Under the pieces are notes generated by a model. That model saw only the letters and a program-made list of their open reading frames with translations, searched no databases and was not told the origin of the DNA. Both the position numbers and the translations under genes were made by a program. A DNA stretch of 23,092 nucleotides from Stigonema sp964246695 (GTDB lineage Bacteria > Cyanobacteriota > Cyanobacteriia > Cyanobacteriales > Nostocaceae): assembly GCA_964246695.1 (NCBI GenBank), contig CAXTSI010000080.1, positions 1 through 23,092 on the forward strand, read 5' to 3'. Below, in pieces: positions 20,473 to 23,092 of the stretch (the stretch's first letter is position 1; each line of letters begins with the position of its first letter).

Positions 20473-20491
20473 GGGCGGGGGAACCCCGCCC
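20473..20491. terminator. GC-rich hairpin between convergent genes
   Basis: GGGCGGGG and CCCCGCCC pair perfectly around GAA. It lies between the convergent Uma2 and minus-strand kinase-remnant genes and could stop transcription from either side, although no T-run follows. Such GGGCGGGG..CCCCGCCC units also occur as dispersed repeats in cyanobacteria. Confidence 0.5.
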
Positions 20492-20507
20492 CTACGCACG
20501 GACTATT

Positions 20508-20993
20508 TCAAGACAAAACCATCTGTAAAGTGTGCAATAATTCCTTGACGGTATAAGGCTTTGACAAAAATGTTTTGACACCATCACAAGCTGCTAACGC
20601 TAGCTTACTACTGGACATGAGTCCGCTAGTGGCAATAATTTTTACCTGTGGGTTGATTTTTTGGATGGTACGGATGGCAGTTAAACCATCCAGCTTGGGT
20701 AGCATCATATCCATCAGCACAACTTTGATTTTATCCTTGTGTTGGGCATAGAGCGCGATCGCCTCAATGCCATCACTAGCAGTCAGAATTTTGTAAGTAT
20801 CGTGGGTGACAAGGGCGCCACTTTCTGCAATAGCAACTTTGAGATTGGCGATCGCGCTTGACAATACTGTATTACAATCAACTATCTCAAAAGACTGACC
20901 ACGAGTGTTAACACGAGAATACCTCAACACGGTACAACTTTCATAAATCTTATTAATTATTAGAGCCATGCCCCTACGAAAAACTACGGACAA
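20508..20993 (-). pseudogene. Deletion remnant of a hybrid histidine kinase (DHp stub joined to receiver)
   Basis: This 161-codon frame joins two parts of a hybrid kinase. Residues 22-65 (LRYSRVNTRGQSFEIVDC...AIANLKVAIAESGALVTHD) are the end of the phytochrome-type dimerisation domain, normally followed by PLPT and the ATPase domain. At about residue 66 the sequence jumps to the middle of a receiver: YKILTASDGIEAIALY, then VVLMDMMLPKLDG with acceptor D95, IIATSGL, and SKPY with K145. The ATPase domain and the first receiver strand with the acidic pair are missing, so neither phosphotransfer half should work normally. The junction maps near 20795-20800. The stated start overlaps the 3' end of the pentapeptide gene by ten bases; M9 (20969) is another possible start. 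Confidence 0.7.
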
Positions 20994-21490
20994 AACAAAG
21001 TATCACGTGTAGCCCGTCCCGTAGTGGGATTAGTGCCTTGAGCAACCTTACACAATTTGTTTTGCTCATCCTGACGCAGCAGCACATCAGTAAAATCAGC
21101 TCCGTCAACGATCGCACCATCAAACTTGGCATTAGCAGCAAACGCACCCTCTAACACCGCATTTGTCAAATTTGCTTTGATCAAACGAGTTGAGCCTAAT
21201 GTGGCATTTGTAAGGTCAGCCCCCTCTAAACAAGCTGACTCTAAATTGGCTGCAAAGAAACTAACACCACGTAAATTTGCGTAGCTAAAGTTGCTACTAC
21301 GGAGATTGGCTCTGGTAAAGTTGGAGTCTGTTAAGTCACGTCTTGAGAAATCAGCCCCAAGCAAAATTTCTCCGTTGTAATCGAGTGCCAAAGCTTGTGG
21401 AGCCTCACCTACAAGTGCCATGCAAAATACGAGAACAAGCAATACATTGAGTATACTAGTCCAAAGTGGATTGTTAAATTTAGAATTCAT
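20984..21490 (-). CDS. Lumenal/periplasmic pentapeptide repeat protein
   Basis: This 168-residue exported protein has a signal peptide (about 1-36, hydrophobic ILNVLLVLVFCMALVG, cleavage after ALA). Residues 43-137 are roughly eighteen pentapeptide units of the A(D/N)L(S/T)x type (GADFSRRDLTDSNFTRANLR...), which form a right-handed quadrilateral beta helix. The C-terminus carries two cysteines, C147 and C167, in LCKVAQGTNPTTGRATRDTLFC, the arrangement seen in thylakoid-lumen pentapeptide proteins of cyanobacteria and plants, where they form a disulfide. The function is unknown. It is divergent from yraN with only 14 bases between start codons, so the promoters must overlap the coding regions. 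Confidence 0.85.
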   Translation of the reverse strand: MNSKFNNPLWTSILNVLLVLVFCMALVGEAPQALALDYNGEILLGADFSRRDLTDSNFTRANLRSSNFSYANLRGVSFFAANLESACLEGADLTNATLGSTRLIKANLTNAVLEGAFAANAKFDGAIVDGADFTDVLLRQDEQNKLCKVAQGTNPTTGRATRDTLFCP

Positions 21491-21504
21491 CTTATTTTTA
21501 GCCT

Positions 21505-21996
21505 ATGGCAATACATCCTTTATATAATTATCATGATATAGGTGTCAGAGGAGAAGACTTGGTTGCCCAATGGTTACAATCAAAAGGATGGGCAATTCTG
21601 CACCGTCGATGGCGTTGCAGATTGGGAGAAATTGATATTATTGCCCAACACAGTGGGTCGCAGGGGAAAACCCAATACTCACAACTATTGGCATTTGTGG
21701 AAGTCAAAACTCGCAGCCAAGAGAATTGGGATGCTGGGGGAAGAAGTGCGATCGCCCTCAAAAAGCAAACGAAACTTTGGCGGACAGCGGAGATATTTTT
21801 AGCTCGTTATCCCCAGAAGGCAGATTACACCTGCCGTTTTGATGTTGCTATTGTCCAATATCAAACACTATCACCAGATCTGGCTGCGGTTACAGTTAAC
21901 CAGGAAGCTCTAGCCTGTGCATCAGCCTCCGGATATAAATTAACGCTGCAAGAATACATTCCAGCAGCTTTTGACTCTTCAATACTTAACGGGTAG
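21505..21996 (+). CDS. YraN / UPF0102 family nuclease-like protein
   Basis: This 163-residue protein has the UPF0102 signature: GVRGEDLVAQWLQSKGWAILHRRWRCRLGEIDIIA (14-48), FVEVKTRS (67-74) and the later KKQTKLWRTAEIFLARYP helix. The E-x(n)-GEID-x(n)-EVK acids match a Holliday-junction-resolvase-like PD-(D/E)XK fold; the family's role in the cell is not firmly known. The length is somewhat above the usual 120-130 because of an insert around 49-62 (HSGSQGKTQYSQLL) and a C-terminal extension. The start lies only 14 bases from the start of the divergent pentapeptide gene. Confidence 0.88.
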   Translation: MAIHPLYNYHDIGVRGEDLVAQWLQSKGWAILHRRWRCRLGEIDIIAQHSGSQGKTQYSQLLAFVEVKTRSQENWDAGGRSAIALKKQTKLWRTAEIFLARYPQKADYTCRFDVAIVQYQTLSPDLAAVTVNQEALACASASGYKLTLQEYIPAAFDSSILNG

Positions 21997-22066
21997 TGGC
22001 TTTTGACTTAATCACTACCCATTAGTAATTATTCATTTATTTTAGCAGCGTTAAAACTGAATACTA

Positions 22067-22480
22067 TCACGCCAGTGTTTCTGGACAGTAGCCTAATCCT
22101 CTGACAAACTGTTGACGGAAAGCCTCGATTTCCTCTCTCTCTGGGCTTCCATGAGACACTATCGCTACTTGGTAACGACGCATCACGTCTACAGGACACT
22201 GACCTGCTTCCAAACTCCAAAGTGCCATCTGAACCCGCATTGGTGGCTCGAAGCTAATTCCTAATTCATTTAAAAAAGCATTAAAGTCCCCATCTTCTTG
22301 GGCTGAGACGTGACCCCTGAGTTTGATCCTCACCACCCAACCATCAATCTGATGAATTACGGTGACGAACGAAACAGGTATCCGGGGTCGGGCGTGCAAG
22401 AATTCAATAACCCTCAGGGTTAGACTGGCATTTGCCAGGTAGTACAAGTATTCCATTTCGGTGTTTGGGATCAAAGCCAA
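22067..22480 (-). CDS. Hypothetical cyanobacterial protein, 137 residues
   Basis: I do not recognise the family. It reads as a soluble protein with strand-like (RIPVSFVTVIHQIDGWVVRIKLRG) and helical (GDFNAFLNELGI, PEREEIEAFRQQFVRGLGY) segments and no membrane or signal sequence. Codon use is like that of neighbouring genes and the frame is long without interruption, so it is probably real. It is divergent from queA; the 227-base gap holds a strong hairpin (22524-22561). Confidence 0.65.
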   Translation of the reverse strand: MALIPNTEMEYLYYLANASLTLRVIEFLHARPRIPVSFVTVIHQIDGWVVRIKLRGHVSAQEDGDFNAFLNELGISFEPPMRVQMALWSLEAGQCPVDVMRRYQVAIVSHGSPEREEIEAFRQQFVRGLGYCPETLA

Positions 22481-22523
22481 TCCTACATCTCTATTATTGG
22501 TAGATAGACCACACTAACCGCTA

Positions 22524-22561
22524 GGGTAAAAGCCCCCGTTTTTAAGTGGGGGGGTTTACCC
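22524..22561. repeat. Strong two-step hairpin between divergent genes
   Basis: GGGTAAA pairs with TTTACCC, then after a two-base internal mismatch CCCCC pairs with GGGGG; the loop is about ten bases. It might be an attenuator-like element, or the end of an IS200/IS605-type element, whose ends carry such hairpins; no transposase is near. Confidence 0.5.
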
Positions 22562-22707
22562 AATTTTCATATTAGTATTTACGTGTTACCTAACGTTCAA
22601 GTCTAGGTCTGAAATTTAGCGGTGAAGCATTAAAGTTCAGTATAAAGGAGATCTGAAACCACTAAGTTTTCAGGAAAGCCAATTTGAACGCAATATCTAA
22701 CCCTAGG

Positions 22708-23092
22708 ATGGAAGACTTTGAATTAGATTGTTCTTTAGCTGGGTATGACTATGAATTACCTCAAGAACTCATTGCCCAAAACCCAGCAGTTCCCAGAGAT
22801 AGCTCCAAGCTACTGGTAGTAAATTATACCAGTACAAGTGCAGCAGCAGCAGCTGAACAACATTATATCTTCCATGACTTACCAGAGCTACTGCAACCAG
22901 GAGATTTACTGGTAATGAATAATACACAGGTCATTCCAGCGCGACTGTATGGTCGTAAGTCCACTGGTGCAGAGATAGAAGTGTTACTTTTGGAAGAACG
23001 ACAGCATAACTGTTGGTTAGCCTTAGTCAAGCCAGGAAAACGCTGTCTACCGGGAGCGGAGATTATTTTTGAAGCAAGGGGAGTAGGGGGAG
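22708..23092 (+). CDS. queA: S-adenosylmethionine:tRNA ribosyltransferase-isomerase, 5' part
   Basis: The window ends inside this gene after 128 codons. QueA transfers and isomerises the ribosyl group of SAM onto 7-aminomethyl-7-deazaguanine at the wobble position of tRNA, the penultimate step to queuosine. Diagnostic stretches are YDYELPQELIAQNP (14-27), RDSSKLLVVNY (31-41), PGDLLVMNNTQVIPARLYGRK (68-88) and AEIEVLLLE (92-100). A short Ala-rich loop (about 42-53, encoded by repeated GCA codons) is longer than usual. ATG 22708 is the family-like start but has no ribosome-binding site close by; TTG 22684, in frame, has AGGAAAG about six bases before it and would add eight residues. Confidence 0.92.
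   Translation, partial: MEDFELDCSLAGYDYELPQELIAQNPAVPRDSSKLLVVNYTSTSAAAAAEQHYIFHDLPELLQPGDLLVMNNTQVIPARLYGRKSTGAEIEVLLLEERQHNCWLALVKPGKRCLPGAEIIFEARGVGG

Overview
The window looks like chromosomal DNA of a filamentous, probably heterocystous, cyanobacterium. The HIP1-type octamer GCGATCGC recurs throughout. Runs of degenerate 7-bp tandem repeats (the STRR class known from Nostoc and Calothrix) are scattered between and inside genes. The gene set includes an SLH/OprB-type porin, a lumenal pentapeptide protein and a Uma2 protein, all typical of cyanobacteria. No rRNA, tRNA or CRISPR array was seen. queA is cut by the right edge.

Layout. 71-2086: exported vanadium-haloperoxidase-type (PAP2 fold) protein. 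2087-3186: repeat-rich spacer with at least four palindromic elements. 3187-4815: two-gene unit of a small haem-type membrane protein and a membrane-anchored seven-blade WD40 protein. 4816-5159: spacer holding a perfect Fur-type palindrome and a fragment of an IS4-family transposase. 5160-8513 (minus): an RTX-like, probably type I-secreted protein and an MsbA-like ABC exporter. 8567-9103: GNAT acetyltransferase. 9104-9783: second repeat-rich spacer. 9784-14638: compact four-gene operon, followed by a porin (14718-16316). 16460-18407: two-component system. 18408-18818: antitoxin-like gene debris. 18819-20403: an unrecognised small protein and a Uma2 protein. 20508-21490 (minus): a deletion-derived hybrid-kinase remnant and a lumenal pentapeptide protein. 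21505-21996: YraN. 22067-22480 (minus): hypothetical. 22708-end: queA.

The most interesting unit is 9784-14638: a PqqD-like (RRE) protein, a CarB/Ddl-like ATP-grasp ligase, a fold-III PLP decarboxylase of the LysA type, and a urea-transporter-family membrane protein fused to an M23 (LytM) peptidase domain plus an unrecognised C-terminal domain. Start and stop codons overlap or lie within a few bases, and two sampled stretches of the operon are richer in GC than two sampled stretches of the downstream porin and kinase genes. The set suggests synthesis, and envelope export or use, of an amino-acid- or peptide-derived compound; this is inference. A 115-bp palindromic mobile element with a perfect 10-bp target duplication sits 35 bases before the first start codon.

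Miniature palindromic elements shape much of the window. Two families (A, about 99-115 bp; B, exactly 120 bp) occur as a mirror-image pair of clusters around 2.1-9.7 kb. A third family (28-bp palindromes with GTAGAGAC ends) is found between genes, nested in an A element, and in frame inside the receiver domain of a response regulator. Heptamer tracts have also been accommodated in frame in the ABC exporter linker.
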